From Thalassovita sp. (GTDB lineage Bacteria > Pseudomonadota > Alphaproteobacteria > Rhodobacterales > Rhodobacteraceae), in the NCBI GenBank assembly GCA_017792425.1, contig CP051233.1, positions 275,457 through 339,456 of the forward strand: a stretch of DNA of 64,000 bases. The letters are read 5' to 3'. The number at the start of each line of letters is the position of its first letter. Position 1 is the stretch's first letter. Below, one piece after another: positions 1 to 8,377 of this stretch. The notes beneath the pieces were generated by a model that worked only from the letters and a program-made list of their open reading frames with translations, searched no databases and had not been told where the DNA came from. The translations under genes and the position numbers were made by a program.

Positions 1-1
1 T

Positions 2-823
2 TGCGCGGAAGAAGGGGCGTATTTCCTGTCGCCCTTCGACGATGAGGATGTGATCGAGGGGCAGGCGACCATCGCGGTAGAGTTGGTGGAGCAGTTGGGC
101 CAGTCGCCCGACCATATCCTGTTGCCGGTGGGCGGCGGCGGGTTGTCGGCGGGGATCTGCAGCTATCTGGAGGCCGGGACGGACTATACTTTTGTGGAAC
201 CGATGGGCGGGGCCAGCCTGTTGGCGGCGGTGCGCGCGGGGGAACCGGTGACGCTGAACAAGGTGGATTCCTTTGTCGATGGCGCGGCGGTGGCGCGGAT
301 CGGGCAGAAAACCTTTGCCCGGCTGAAAGGGATTACCGAGGATCAGGTTGTGCTGGCCCCCGAGGATCGGATTTGCACGACGATCCTGGAGATGCTGAAC
401 GTCGAGGGCATCGTTCTGGAACCCGCCGGGGCGCTGGCCGTGGATGCGCTGGTGGATGTGGCAGACCAGATCCGGGGCAAGACGGTGGTCTGCGTGACCT
501 CTGGCGGGAATTTCGATTTCGAGCGGTTGCCCGAAGTGAAGGAGAGGGCACAGCGCTATTCCGGGGTGAAGAAATACTTTATCCTGCGGTTGCCGCAGCG
601 TCCCGGTGCGCTGAAGGAATTCCTGAACATCCTTGGCCCGCACGACGATATTGCCCGGTTCGAGTACCTGAAGAAATCGGCGCGCAACTTCGGGTCTGTG
701 CTGATCGGGATCGAAACCAGCGACGCCGCCAATTTCCGCACGCTGTTCGCGCGGCTGGACGGGGCCGGATTCACCTATCGCGATATCACCAACGACCAGA
801 TATTAGCCGAGTTCCTGATCTAG
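2..823 (+). CDS. ilvA: Threonine ammonia-lyase, C-terminal part (5' end outside window)
   Basis: PLP-dependent threonine dehydratase, first step of isoleucine synthesis (threonine to 2-oxobutanoate). The reading frame is open from base 2, so the N-terminal third with the Schiff-base lysine is outside the window; 273 residues remain. The glycine-rich phosphate-binding loop (PVGGGGLSAG) is near visible residue 45. The last ~90 residues begin KYFILRLPQRPGALKEF, the ACT-like regulatory domain that gives isoleucine feedback control in the short biosynthetic form. The gene ends TAG at 821-823 and overlaps the end of the leftward Hpt gene by 4 bases. The regulatory domain makes a catabolic TdcB-type enzyme less likely. 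Confidence 0.93.
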   Translation, partial: CAEEGAYFLSPFDDEDVIEGQATIAVELVEQLGQSPDHILLPVGGGGLSAGICSYLEAGTDYTFVEPMGGASLLAAVRAGEPVTLNKVDSFVDGAAVARIGQKTFARLKGITEDQVVLAPEDRICTTILEMLNVEGIVLEPAGALAVDALVDVADQIRGKTVVCVTSGGNFDFERLPEVKERAQRYSGVKKYFILRLPQRPGALKEFLNILGPHDDIARFEYLKKSARNFGSVLIGIETSDAANFRTLFARLDGAGFTYRDITNDQILAEFLI

Positions 824-1152
824 GCGGCGAAGCGGGCAGGCAGCCCCTCCAGGAACAGGTGGCGCGAGGCGTCGAAACTGGCCAGGATCGCGGGCAGGTC
901 GATCCGGTCGGGCTGCCCGTTGGCGGCCTGCCGTTCACCGACGTGGCATTTTTCGGAAAAATCCGCGAAACCCAAGTTCAGGGCGCTGCCTTTCAGGAAA
1001 TGCAGTTGCGATTCCAGGTCTTGTGTTTCGGGGACGCAGTGCAGCAGGTCTATCACCTCCAGCACCTCGTCCAGGAAAAGCTCGACCACCTCGTCAAAAT
1101 CGTCCGGGCCGATCTGTTCGCGCAGTTCCGCCACCCTGTCCCAATCAATCAT
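820..1152 (-). CDS. Hpt (histidine phosphotransfer) domain protein
   Basis: A 110-residue single-domain phosphotransfer protein. The Hpt motif HFLKGSALNLGF places the phospho-accepting histidine at residue 51, in a helical, acidic protein with no kinase or receiver domain. The ATG at 1152 is preceded by AGGAG six bases upstream; an upstream in-frame start (1203) would add 17 Cys-rich residues and has no comparable ribosome site. It is divergent from the receiver/phosphatase gene at 1308 across 155 bases, so the two may form the middle and end of one phosphorelay. That partnership is inferred from position only. No sensor kinase is present nearby. Confidence 0.85.
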   Translation of the reverse strand: MIDWDRVAELREQIGPDDFDEVVELFLDEVLEVIDLLHCVPETQDLESQLHFLKGSALNLGFADFSEKCHVGERQAANGQPDRIDLPAILASFDASRHLFLEGLPARFAA

Positions 1153-1307
1153 CGCCTGCTCCTGCATAGGTTTGGCGCAGTCTGGGCACAGAGGGGTTAA
1201 CAAGTGATTTCCCGTAGAACTTTCAGAAAAAGAGCGGGTTCATCGGTCATTAAGCTTCGGAGGCGTATCAGGAACCACCGAAGGATTGCCTGTTACAGGA
1301 GAAGAGG

Positions 1308-2588
1308 GTGCAGACCCCCGAACGGACAAGTGAAACGGCAGGATCGTCCGCGGTCCGTAACGTGCTGATCGTGGATGACAGCCGGTTGCAGCGGCGTATC
1401 CTGGCGGCGTCACTGGCGCGCTGGGGCTATGCCGTGACAGAGGCGGATTCAGCCGAACAGGCGCTGGACCATTGCACGCGGATGCAGCCCGACCTGGTGC
1501 TGAGCGACTGGATGATGCCGGGCATGAACGGGCTGGAATTCTGCCAACAATTCCGTGACCTGCCGCGTGATGGCTACGGGTATTTCATCCTCCTGACCTC
1601 GAAAACTGAAAAAGAGGCAGTGGCCAGGGGGCTGGACTGCGGTGCGGACGATTTTCTGACCAAACCGGTGAACGCGGCAGAATTGCGCGCGCGAATTCAG
1701 GCCGGCGAGCGCATCCTGCGGATGGAACGCGAGCTGACGGAAAAGAACAAGCTGGTGGGCGATACGCTGGCCAAGCTGCAGGCGATGTATGACGCGCTGG
1801 ACAACGACCTGATCGAGGCGAAGAAGCTGCAGCAATCGCTGGTGCGGGAACGCTATCGCGATTTGGGCATGGCGCAGGTGTCGCTGTTGTTGCGGCCCAG
1901 CGGGCATGTGGGGGGCGACCTGGTGGGCATGTACCCGATTTCGGCCACGCGGATCGGGCTGTACGCGATTGATGTGTCCGGGCACGGGATCAGTTCGGCC
2001 CTGATGACGGCGCGGCTGGCGGGGTATCTGTCCTCGGCCGTACCAGACCAGAATATCGCACTGGAAAAGACGGCAGAAGGCTATGCCCCGCTGCCGCCGT
2101 CCGAAGTGGTGGCGCGGCTGAACAGCATCGTGCTGGAGGAGATGGAGACCGAGCATTACTTTACCCTGCTGCTGGCGGATGTGGATTTGCAGCAAGGGAA
2201 GGTGCAGATGGTGCAGGCCGGGCATCCCTATCCGGTGATCCAGCATGCGGACGGGTCGTGCAGCGTGACCGGGGCGGGGGGCATGCCCGTGGGGTTGCTG
2301 CCCGACGCGGAGTTTGAGCAGACGGAGTTCAGCCTGCGCCCCGGTGAACGTTTGTTGATCCAGTCCGACGGGGTGACGGAATGCCCGTCGCCGGATGAAT
2401 TGCTGCTGGAAGAGGAAGGGCTGATCGCACTGCTGGCAGAGCTGAAAACCGTGCGCGGAGAGGCGTTGATGGAGGCGCTGTTGTGGCGGCTGGCGGATTA
2501 TGCCGGGCACCAGGAATTCCCGGACGATGTTTCCGCGATCCTGCTGGAATATGCCGGGCCGTCAGCCCCAGTGCCCGTTCAGCAATAG
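1308..2588 (+). CDS. Response regulator with PP2C/SpoIIE-type phosphatase output
   Basis: Receiver domain (residues ~18-135) with acidic pair D23-D24, phospho-acceptor D67 in LSDWMMPG and the conserved lysine in TKPV. A helical, probably coiled-coil linker (~140-185) leads to a PP2C-like Ser/Thr phosphatase domain (~190-420) with metal-binding motifs GGDLVGM and DVSGHGISSAL. Proteins of this architecture (RssB-like/RsbU-like) dephosphorylate anti-anti-sigma proteins in partner-switching pathways. No STAS or anti-sigma gene is adjacent, so the target is unknown. The start is GTG with AGGAG seven to eight bases upstream. The 3' end overlaps the opposing NUDIX gene by 27 bases. Confidence 0.9.
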   Translation: MQTPERTSETAGSSAVRNVLIVDDSRLQRRILAASLARWGYAVTEADSAEQALDHCTRMQPDLVLSDWMMPGMNGLEFCQQFRDLPRDGYGYFILLTSKTEKEAVARGLDCGADDFLTKPVNAAELRARIQAGERILRMERELTEKNKLVGDTLAKLQAMYDALDNDLIEAKKLQQSLVRERYRDLGMAQVSLLLRPSGHVGGDLVGMYPISATRIGLYAIDVSGHGISSALMTARLAGYLSSAVPDQNIALEKTAEGYAPLPPSEVVARLNSIVLEEMETEHYFTLLLADVDLQQGKVQMVQAGHPYPVIQHADGSCSVTGAGGMPVGLLPDAEFEQTEFSLRPGERLLIQSDGVTECPSPDELLLEEEGLIALLAELKTVRGEALMEALLWRLADYAGHQEFPDDVSAILLEYAGPSAPVPVQQ

Positions 2589-3011
2589 ATCGGCAAAATG
2601 CCGGTCGCCGGAATTGCCCAGAAGGTCGGCGGCCCGGTGCAGCGGCATCCACAGCGCGGTGTGGCCGGGTTCGGACGGGTCGGCGATCTGACGCACCGGC
2701 TGGGCGATGTAGATTGTACACAGCTTTTCCGCCCAGATGTCGTATTCGGGCATGAAGGTGAAGCGGCGGAACGCACCCAGACGGCGGGGGCGGGAAATGG
2801 TCCAGCCGGTTTCTTCGTACACCTCTCTGTGCAGGGCGGCGGTGGGGGATTCGCCGGCGTCGATGCCGCCGCCGGGCAGTTGATATTCCGGCCAGGGTTC
2901 GGATTGGTGGGTCAGCAGCAGGCTGCCATCCAGCGGTAGCAGCGCATAAGCCCCCGGACGATGGATGTATTTCTGCCCGTGACGGGGCGGTTGCCCAAAT
3001 CGTCTGATCAT
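2562..3011 (-). CDS. NUDIX hydrolase
   Basis: 149-residue NUDIX protein. A complete NUDIX box (GGIDAGESPTAALHREVYEE then TGW) starts near residue 48, preceded by the typical YQLPGGG strand-loop. It hydrolyses a nucleoside-diphosphate-linked substrate, but the sequence gives no clue to which; the fold resembles the MutT/ADP-ribose group. It is convergent with the upstream response regulator and shares 27 coding bases with it. Its start lies ~85 bases from hslO, which is transcribed divergently, so the intergenic region from 3012 serves both genes. Confidence 0.88.
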   Translation of the reverse strand: MIRRFGQPPRHGQKYIHRPGAYALLPLDGSLLLTHQSEPWPEYQLPGGGIDAGESPTAALHREVYEETGWTISRPRRLGAFRRFTFMPEYDIWAEKLCTIYIAQPVRQIADPSEPGHTALWMPLHRAADLLGNSGDRHFADLLLNGHWG

Positions 3012-3028
3012 CGACGGTGCCTCCTGCT

Positions 3029-3056
3029 CTTGGTCTTCGGCTTGCGACCCCTATAT
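3029..3056 (+). promoter_or_regulatory. Heat-shock (RpoH/sigma-32) promoter of hslO
   Basis: CTTG at 3029-3032, a 17-base spacer, then CCTATAT at 3050-3056. This matches the alphaproteobacterial RpoH consensus CTTG-N17/18-CYTATNT. It sits 40 bases before the ATG of hslO, a chaperone known to be heat-shock controlled, and closely resembles the element found before dnaK in this window. Confidence 0.75.
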
Positions 3057-3095
3057 TCACGCGGTATGCCAAGGCAAGGCCTGTAAGGAAACCCC

Positions 3096-4094
3096 ATGAC
3101 TCTTGGAAATAAACTCGCCTGGGACGACACCGTGCTGCCGTTCCAGCTGGACAATTCGGATATTCGCGGTCGCGTCGCACGGCTGGATGGTGTGCTGGGC
3201 GGGGTGCTGAAGCAGCATGCCTATCCCGCTGCGGTCGAGGCGCTGGTGGCAGAGATGACCCTGCTGACCGCGCTGATCGGCCAAACGATCAAGCTGCGCT
3301 GGAAACTGTCGTTGCAAGTGCAGTCGGACGGGCCGGTACGCATGATCGCCACGGATTACTTTGGACCGACAAAAGAGGGTGAGGCGGCCCGTATTCGCGC
3401 CTATGCCAGTTTCGATCCCGAGCGGCTGACCCATGACGCGCCGTTTGACCAGATCGGCAAGGGTTATTTCGCCGTGCTGATCGACCAGGGCCGGGACATG
3501 GCGCCCTATCAGGGTCTGGTTCCGTTGGAGGGCGGGTCTCTGTCGGCTTGCGCCGAGGCGTATTTCGCGCAGTCAGAGCAGTTGCCGACCCGGTTCGAGC
3601 TGAGCTTTGGCAAGTCGATCGAACCCGGTGTGGGGGAACACTGGCGCGCGGGCGGGGTGATGTTGCAGCATATGCCCGAGGCGTCCCCGTTCGCGAAAGG
3701 GCCAGAGGCAACCGGCGAAGGCGGCTTGCTGCATGCCCGCGACCTGGTGGACGGCGAAGACGCGGAAAACTGGGGCCGGGCCAATATCCTGCTGGATTCG
3801 GTCGAAGATCTGGAGCTGATCGGGCCGAGCGTAACGCCGTCAGACCTGTTGGTGCGGCTGTTCCACGAAGAGGCGCCACGCGTGTTCGATGCACAGGCGA
3901 TCCGGTTCGGCTGCACCTGTTCAGAGGGCCGGGTGCGGCAATCTCTGTCGATCTACTCGGCCAAGGACCTGGAAAAGATGACCACGCCCGAGGGCCGTGT
4001 CACGGCGGACTGCCAGTTCTGCGGCGCGCATTACGATCTGGACCCGGAAACGCTGGGGTTTGACGCGGCAAAGGGCGCGGACGCTGATGAGTGA
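3096..4094 (+). CDS. hslO: Hsp33 redox-regulated holdase chaperone
   Basis: 332 residues. Hsp33 is a cytoplasmic chaperone that is inactive when reduced and zinc-bound, and becomes a holdase when oxidation forms disulfides and releases zinc. The four zinc cysteines are present as C273-x-C275 and C306-x2-C309. The protein is somewhat longer than the E. coli form (292). It follows a clear RpoH-type promoter. Its last codons overlap the start of the next NUDIX gene by 8 bases, so hslO, the NUDIX gene, cca and probably the methyltransferase form one rightward unit. Confidence 0.95.
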   Translation: MTLGNKLAWDDTVLPFQLDNSDIRGRVARLDGVLGGVLKQHAYPAAVEALVAEMTLLTALIGQTIKLRWKLSLQVQSDGPVRMIATDYFGPTKEGEAARIRAYASFDPERLTHDAPFDQIGKGYFAVLIDQGRDMAPYQGLVPLEGGSLSACAEAYFAQSEQLPTRFELSFGKSIEPGVGEHWRAGGVMLQHMPEASPFAKGPEATGEGGLLHARDLVDGEDAENWGRANILLDSVEDLELIGPSVTPSDLLVRLFHEEAPRVFDAQAIRFGCTCSEGRVRQSLSIYSAKDLEKMTTPEGRVTADCQFCGAHYDLDPETLGFDAAKGADADE

Positions 4095-4683
4095 CCCGCT
4101 GGACCACGTGATTCAGGCTCTGACCCGGCCCAGTTCGTCGTCTTCGGATTTCGATCTGAACCCTGAATACAAGCTGCCGGCGGGGCGTGTTTTGCGCCCG
4201 GCCGGGGTGCTGGTGGCGTTCGAGATGCGCCGGGACGAACCGCACGTGATCCTGACGAAACGGTCTTCGCACCTGAAACATCATCCGGGGCAGATCGCCT
4301 TTCCGGGCGGCAAGCAGGACGAGGACGACGCGGATGTGACCGCCGCCGCGCTGCGTGAAGCCCGCGAAGAGGTGGGCCTGAACCCGGACCTGGTACAGGT
4401 GTTGGGACACCTGCCGCCGCATGAAACCGTGACCGGGTTCACCGTGACCCCGGTGCTGGCGCGGGTGACCGGGGAATTCCGGCCAGTGCCCGAACCCGGC
4501 GAAGTGGACGAGGTATTCTCGGTGCCGCTGTCGCATGTTGCGGACGTGGCGCGGTTTTCCATCCAGTCGCGGCGATGGCTGGGGCAGCAAAGACACTATT
4601 TCACCGTGCCTTTCGGGCCGTACTATATCTGGGGCGCGACGGCGCGTATCCTGCGCGGATTGGCGGACAGAATGGCGGTTTGA
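4087..4683 (+). CDS. CoA pyrophosphatase-type NUDIX hydrolase
   Basis: 198 residues from the ATG overlapping the end of hslO. It has both the UPF0035/CoAse signature (LTKRSSHLKHHPGQIAFPGG, residues ~55-75) and an adjoining NUDIX box with REAREEVGL. That pair identifies the branch that splits coenzyme A or its derivatives into 3',5'-ADP and phosphopantetheine; substrate choice is inferred from the family. An earlier in-frame start inside hslO is unlikely because the first 30 codons would be Arg-rich and unlike the family. cca begins directly after its stop codon. Confidence 0.88.
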   Translation: MSDPLDHVIQALTRPSSSSSDFDLNPEYKLPAGRVLRPAGVLVAFEMRRDEPHVILTKRSSHLKHHPGQIAFPGGKQDEDDADVTAAALREAREEVGLNPDLVQVLGHLPPHETVTGFTVTPVLARVTGEFRPVPEPGEVDEVFSVPLSHVADVARFSIQSRRWLGQQRHYFTVPFGPYYIWGATARILRGLADRMAV

Positions 4684-5841
4684 ATGCAGGTCACCGGCGA
4701 ATGGATAGCTGAACCGGCGACGCAGAAGGTCTGCGCGATGCTGGCGGATGCGGGCTATCAGGCGTATTTCGTCGGGGGGTGCGTGCGCAATGCGCTGATC
4801 GGGGCCGAAGTGTCGGATATCGATATCTGCACCGATGCGCATCCTGAACGGGTGATGGAGTTGGCCGCCGCCGCAGGGCTGAGGCCGGTGCCGACGGGGA
4901 TTGATCACGGAACCATCACGGTGGTGTCAGGGGGAATCCCGCACGAGGTGACAACCTTTCGCCGGGATGTAGAAACGGATGGCCGCCGCGCCGTGGTGGC
5001 CTTTTCGGACAATATCCTGGAGGATGCGCTGCGGCGCGATTTCACCATGAACGCGCTGTATGCTCGCGCGGACGGGTCCGTTGTGGACCCGCTGGGCAAG
5101 GGGCTGACGGACCTGCGCCAACGGCATGTGCGGTTTATCGAGAACCCGGAACAGCGGATAAAGGAAGACTACTTGCGTATCCTGCGGTTTTTCCGGTTCT
5201 ACGCCTGGTATGGCGATGTCGAGGACGGGCTGGACCGCGAAGGACTGGCCGCCGTGGCCGAGAATACCGAAGGGCTGGCGGCGCTGTCGGTGGAACGGGT
5301 GGGCCATGAGATGCGCAAGTTGCTGGCCGCGCCCGATCCGGCACCGGCTGTGGCGGCGATGCAGGCCACCGGGGTGTTGACCCGCATTCTGCCGGGGGCG
5401 GATTCCAGGGGTTTGGCCGTGTTGGTACATCTGGAGGAACGGTTTGGACTGTCCGCCGATCCGATCCGGCGGCTGGCCTGTATCGGCGATGAGCAGGCAG
5501 CCGAACACCTGCGCCTGTCCAATGCCCATACCCGCAAGCTGGGGCAGTTGCGCGAGGGGCGGGAATCGACCCTAACCTTGCTGGAAATCGCCTATCGCTA
5601 TGGAACGGCGATGGCCGTGGATGTGGCGCTGCTGCGGGCCGTGGCGTTCGAAACCCCGCTATTTGATCTGGACCATGCGGCGTTGGATCATGCGTCGGAC
5701 GCGCGGTTTCCGCTGTCGGGGCCTGACCTGATGCCGGGGCTGACGGGGCCGGCATTGGGGCAGGCGTTGAAGCGGTTGGAAAAGACCTGGATCGAATCCG
5801 GGTTTGCACTGGGCCGGGACGAGCTGCTGGCGCGCTTGTAA
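4684..5841 (+). CDS. cca: CCA tRNA nucleotidyltransferase
   Basis: 385 residues, class II nucleotidyltransferase that adds or repairs the CCA end of tRNAs. The head domain carries GGCVRN (residues ~28-33) and the catalytic DIDICTDAHPE; the RNA-binding region contains the RRDFTMNALY motif and ERI-like segments. The alphaproteobacterial form is shorter than E. coli Cca and lacks the HD phosphohydrolase domain, which agrees with what is seen. The ATG follows the upstream NUDIX stop with no gap, indicating translational coupling. Confidence 0.94.
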   Translation: MQVTGEWIAEPATQKVCAMLADAGYQAYFVGGCVRNALIGAEVSDIDICTDAHPERVMELAAAAGLRPVPTGIDHGTITVVSGGIPHEVTTFRRDVETDGRRAVVAFSDNILEDALRRDFTMNALYARADGSVVDPLGKGLTDLRQRHVRFIENPEQRIKEDYLRILRFFRFYAWYGDVEDGLDREGLAAVAENTEGLAALSVERVGHEMRKLLAAPDPAPAVAAMQATGVLTRILPGADSRGLAVLVHLEERFGLSADPIRRLACIGDEQAAEHLRLSNAHTRKLGQLREGRESTLTLLEIAYRYGTAMAVDVALLRAVAFETPLFDLDHAALDHASDARFPLSGPDLMPGLTGPALGQALKRLEKTWIESGFALGRDELLARL

Positions 5842-5881
5842 AGGGGCTTTCGGTGGCGCGGCGGGCGCTGTATCTGGGAGC

Positions 5882-7099
5882 ATGGCTGAATTTACGATCA
5901 AACGACTGGGGCATCAGGGCGACGGCATTGCCGATGGCCCCGTTTACGCACCCCTGACACTTCCGGGCGAGCTGGTGACCGGCACGCTGGACGGGCAAAA
6001 GCTGACCGATGTGCGGATCGTGACGCCGTCGGAACACCGCGTTGCCGCGCCCTGCCGCCACTACAAAGCCTGCGGTGGCTGCCAGTTGCAGCATGCACGC
6101 GATGATTTCGTGGCTGACTGGAAGGTGGGCGTGGTGCGCCATGCGCTGACCGCGCAGGGCATAGAGGCGACGTTCCGACCGATCCTGACCTCGGCCCCGA
6201 AAACGCGGCGGCGGGCCAGCTTTTCCGCGCGCCGGACAAAAAAGGGCGCGATGGCGGGGTTTCATGCACGGGCGTCAGACACGATCGTGGAAATCCCCGA
6301 TTGCCAGTTGCTGGACCCCACGCTGCTGTCGGCGATCCCGGTGGCAGAAGATCTGGCGATTACCGGCGGCAGCCGCAAGGGTGAATTGTCCGTGCTGGCA
6401 ACGGTGTCCGAATCGGGGCTGGACCTGCATGTCACAGGTGGCAAGTCGCTGGATGGGCCGTTGCGGATTGACTTGGCGGCGCTGACAGAAAAGCACGGGC
6501 TGGCGAGGCTGGCCTGGGACGACGAGGTGGTGGCGATGCGCCATCCGCCGGTGCAGGATCTGGGCGGGGTAAAAGTGGCGCCGCCTTTCGGGGCATTCCT
6601 GCAGGCCACCAAGGACGGCGAGGCGGCGTTGCGGGGGGCCGTGCTGGATATCGTTGACGGCTGTGATCCGGTGGTGGACCTGTTCGCGGGGTGCGGTACC
6701 TTTGCCCTGCCGATTGCCCGCAAGGCAGAGGTTCATGCCGTCGAGGGGGCGAAGGACATGATGGCCGCGCTGGACCGCGGCTGGCGTGAGGCGCAGGGGC
6801 TGAAACGCGTGACGCATGAGGCGCGCGACCTGTTCCGCCGTCCGCTGCTGCCGGATGAGCTGCGCAGGTTTGGGGCCGCGGTGATCGACCCGCCGCGCGC
6901 CGGGGCAGAGGCGCAGGTGACAGAGCTGGCGGCCTCTGGCATTCCGGTGATCGCGTTTGTCAGCTGCAACCCGGTGACCTTTGCCCGTGACGCAAGAATC
7001 CTGACGCAGGCCGGGTACCGGCTGGACTGGGTGCAGGTGGTGGATCAGTTCCGCTGGTCCAGCCATGTTGAACTGGTCGGCAAGTTTGTTCGCATCTGA
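5882..7099 (+). CDS. RlmD/TrmA-family rRNA or tRNA uracil-5-methyltransferase
   Basis: 405 residues. An N-terminal TRAM-like segment (GHQGDGIADGPVYAP) is followed by a 4Fe-4S cysteine set (C-x5-C-x2-C at ~60-68 in CRHYKACGGC, fourth Cys in IPDCQ), a SAM-binding motif (DLFAGCGTFALP) and the catalytic cysteine in VSCNPVTFARD. It methylates C5 of a uracil in RNA, most likely 23S rRNA. RlmC-, RlmD- and TrmA-type substrates cannot be separated by eye. The ATG at 5882 has only a very close GGGAG upstream, so the exact start carries some doubt. It lies 40 bases after cca. Confidence 0.88.
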   Translation: MAEFTIKRLGHQGDGIADGPVYAPLTLPGELVTGTLDGQKLTDVRIVTPSEHRVAAPCRHYKACGGCQLQHARDDFVADWKVGVVRHALTAQGIEATFRPILTSAPKTRRRASFSARRTKKGAMAGFHARASDTIVEIPDCQLLDPTLLSAIPVAEDLAITGGSRKGELSVLATVSESGLDLHVTGGKSLDGPLRIDLAALTEKHGLARLAWDDEVVAMRHPPVQDLGGVKVAPPFGAFLQATKDGEAALRGAVLDIVDGCDPVVDLFAGCGTFALPIARKAEVHAVEGAKDMMAALDRGWREAQGLKRVTHEARDLFRRPLLPDELRRFGAAVIDPPRAGAEAQVTELAASGIPVIAFVSCNPVTFARDARILTQAGYRLDWVQVVDQFRWSSHVELVGKFVRI

Positions 7100-7166
7100 T
7101 CTTGGGGGCTACTCCATCGCAACGAAACGCGGTATTTTGCGAAAAACAAACCGGGGCAGAGCGGCA

Positions 7167-7745
7167 ATGCGTTTCCTGAAATTCCTGATGATCGGGCTGG
7201 TTCTGACCGGGGTGGCCGGATGTTCATCCAAGTTCAAGACCTACGACGGGCCGGAAGTGACCCGCGTCGTGGTGTTCAAGGAAGAACGCCGGATGCACCT
7301 GCTACACCATGAAAAGGTGCTGAAATCCTATGATTTCGGGCTGGGATTTGCGCCGACCGGGCACAAGGTTATCGAAGGCGACGGCAAGACGCCGGAAGGG
7401 CATTACACGATCAACCGGCGTAATCCGAACAGCCAGTTCCACCTGTCAGTGGGTATTTCCTATCCCAATGACCAGGACCGCGCCGTGGCGCGGGCCGAGG
7501 GCAAAAGTCCGGGTGGGGATATTTTTATCCACGGGCGGCCTTGGAAATACCGCAAGGGCGGGCGGGATTGGACGGCCGGCTGTATTGCCGTGACCAACAA
7601 GGAAATCGAGGAAATCTATGCGATGGTGCGCGACGGCACCCCGATTTCCATCTACCCGGCGGCGCCAGAGATTTCAGAGGCGCCCATCACCAGAACCCAC
7701 CAGATCTTGCCGTTCGGCTCTTGGTACCAGGCGAATCCCAGCTGA
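7167..7745 (+). CDS. L,D-transpeptidase lipoprotein (YkuD family)
   Basis: 192 residues. A lipoprotein signal peptide ends at the lipobox LTGVAGC, so the protein should be membrane-anchored and periplasmic. The YkuD domain shows IHGRPW and the catalytic-cysteine motif TAGCIAVTN, with GDGKTPEGHY typical of the family. These enzymes make 3-3 peptidoglycan cross-links or attach proteins to peptidoglycan. The 3' 94 bases overlap, in antisense, the opposing CAP-domain gene. A second L,D-transpeptidase follows at 8378, making this a small cell-wall cluster. Confidence 0.9.
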   Translation: MRFLKFLMIGLVLTGVAGCSSKFKTYDGPEVTRVVVFKEERRMHLLHHEKVLKSYDFGLGFAPTGHKVIEGDGKTPEGHYTINRRNPNSQFHLSVGISYPNDQDRAVARAEGKSPGGDIFIHGRPWKYRKGGRDWTAGCIAVTNKEIEEIYAMVRDGTPISIYPAAPEISEAPITRTHQILPFGSWYQANPS

Positions 7746-8191
7746 TCGGCCGCACGATCCAAGACCACGCGGCGGGTGTCGTCCTGTTCCATCCAGGCGG
7801 ACAGGGTTTCCAGTTCGGTTTCATAGGTTTCCGACAGGGCTTCGCCGGTCAGGCGGCCTGCGTAGCCGACGCGCCGCACCCGATCAATGGGCGATGATCC
7901 GTCAGACCCGAAGTGCCACGGGCGGTTCTGCACCGACATGTCGCGCGCATGGGTGGCGGCGGCGGCGGTCAGACGCGAATTCAATGATACCGGCTGTGCG
8001 CCGGATGCCTGACGCAGCGCGTTGACGGAATCAAGGACGCGATACTGTATCTTGCTCTCCATCCCGCCGGTGATCCGGTACAGGCGTGGCAGCGGTTTGC
8101 CGTCAGCGCCCAGCGTGGGCTGGGTTTCGGTGGTGCAGGCGGACAAGCCCAGTGACCCGATGAGAAGCAGAACCGTAAGACGCAGCATCAT
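7652..8191 (-). CDS. CAP (SCP/PR1)-domain lipoprotein
   Basis: 179 residues with a lipoprotein signal (LGLSAC, Cys ~19) followed by a CAP domain. Visible family features are NALRQASGAQPVSLNSRLTA, the histidine in AAATHARDM and the second region with HFGSDGSSPIDRVRRVGY and GEALS. The biochemical role of bacterial CAP proteins is unsettled; peptidoglycan or wall interaction is suspected. A second ATG three bases later (8188) is equally possible; GGAAGG lies upstream of both. The C-terminal 31 codons are antisense to the end of the L,D-transpeptidase gene. Confidence 0.85.
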   Translation of the reverse strand: MMLRLTVLLLIGSLGLSACTTETQPTLGADGKPLPRLYRITGGMESKIQYRVLDSVNALRQASGAQPVSLNSRLTAAAATHARDMSVQNRPWHFGSDGSSPIDRVRRVGYAGRLTGEALSETYETELETLSAWMEQDDTRRVVLDRAADQLGFAWYQEPNGKIWWVLVMGASEISGAAG

Positions 8192-8377
8192 GACCTTCCA
8201 AGTTGATGTTTGCCTGACTTAGCGCGACAGGCGTTGCCAATCAAACGCACATACGCGCGAAATAGCCGATGACAGGGGTTTGAATTGCGACTGCGGCATT
8301 CGCGCCATAATATTCGGCGAAATATGGAAACGGCGGCGGGACTCTGCCCGGCAGACCCCGCCTGAGGAGTGAACGGA

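Noticed and set aside
1269..1290. Possible EcfG (general stress) promoter GGAAC-N15-TGTT before 1308
   Set aside because: The spacer is 15 instead of 16-17 and the second box is TGTT instead of CGTT. EcfG-type control is also not typical of this group as I know it.
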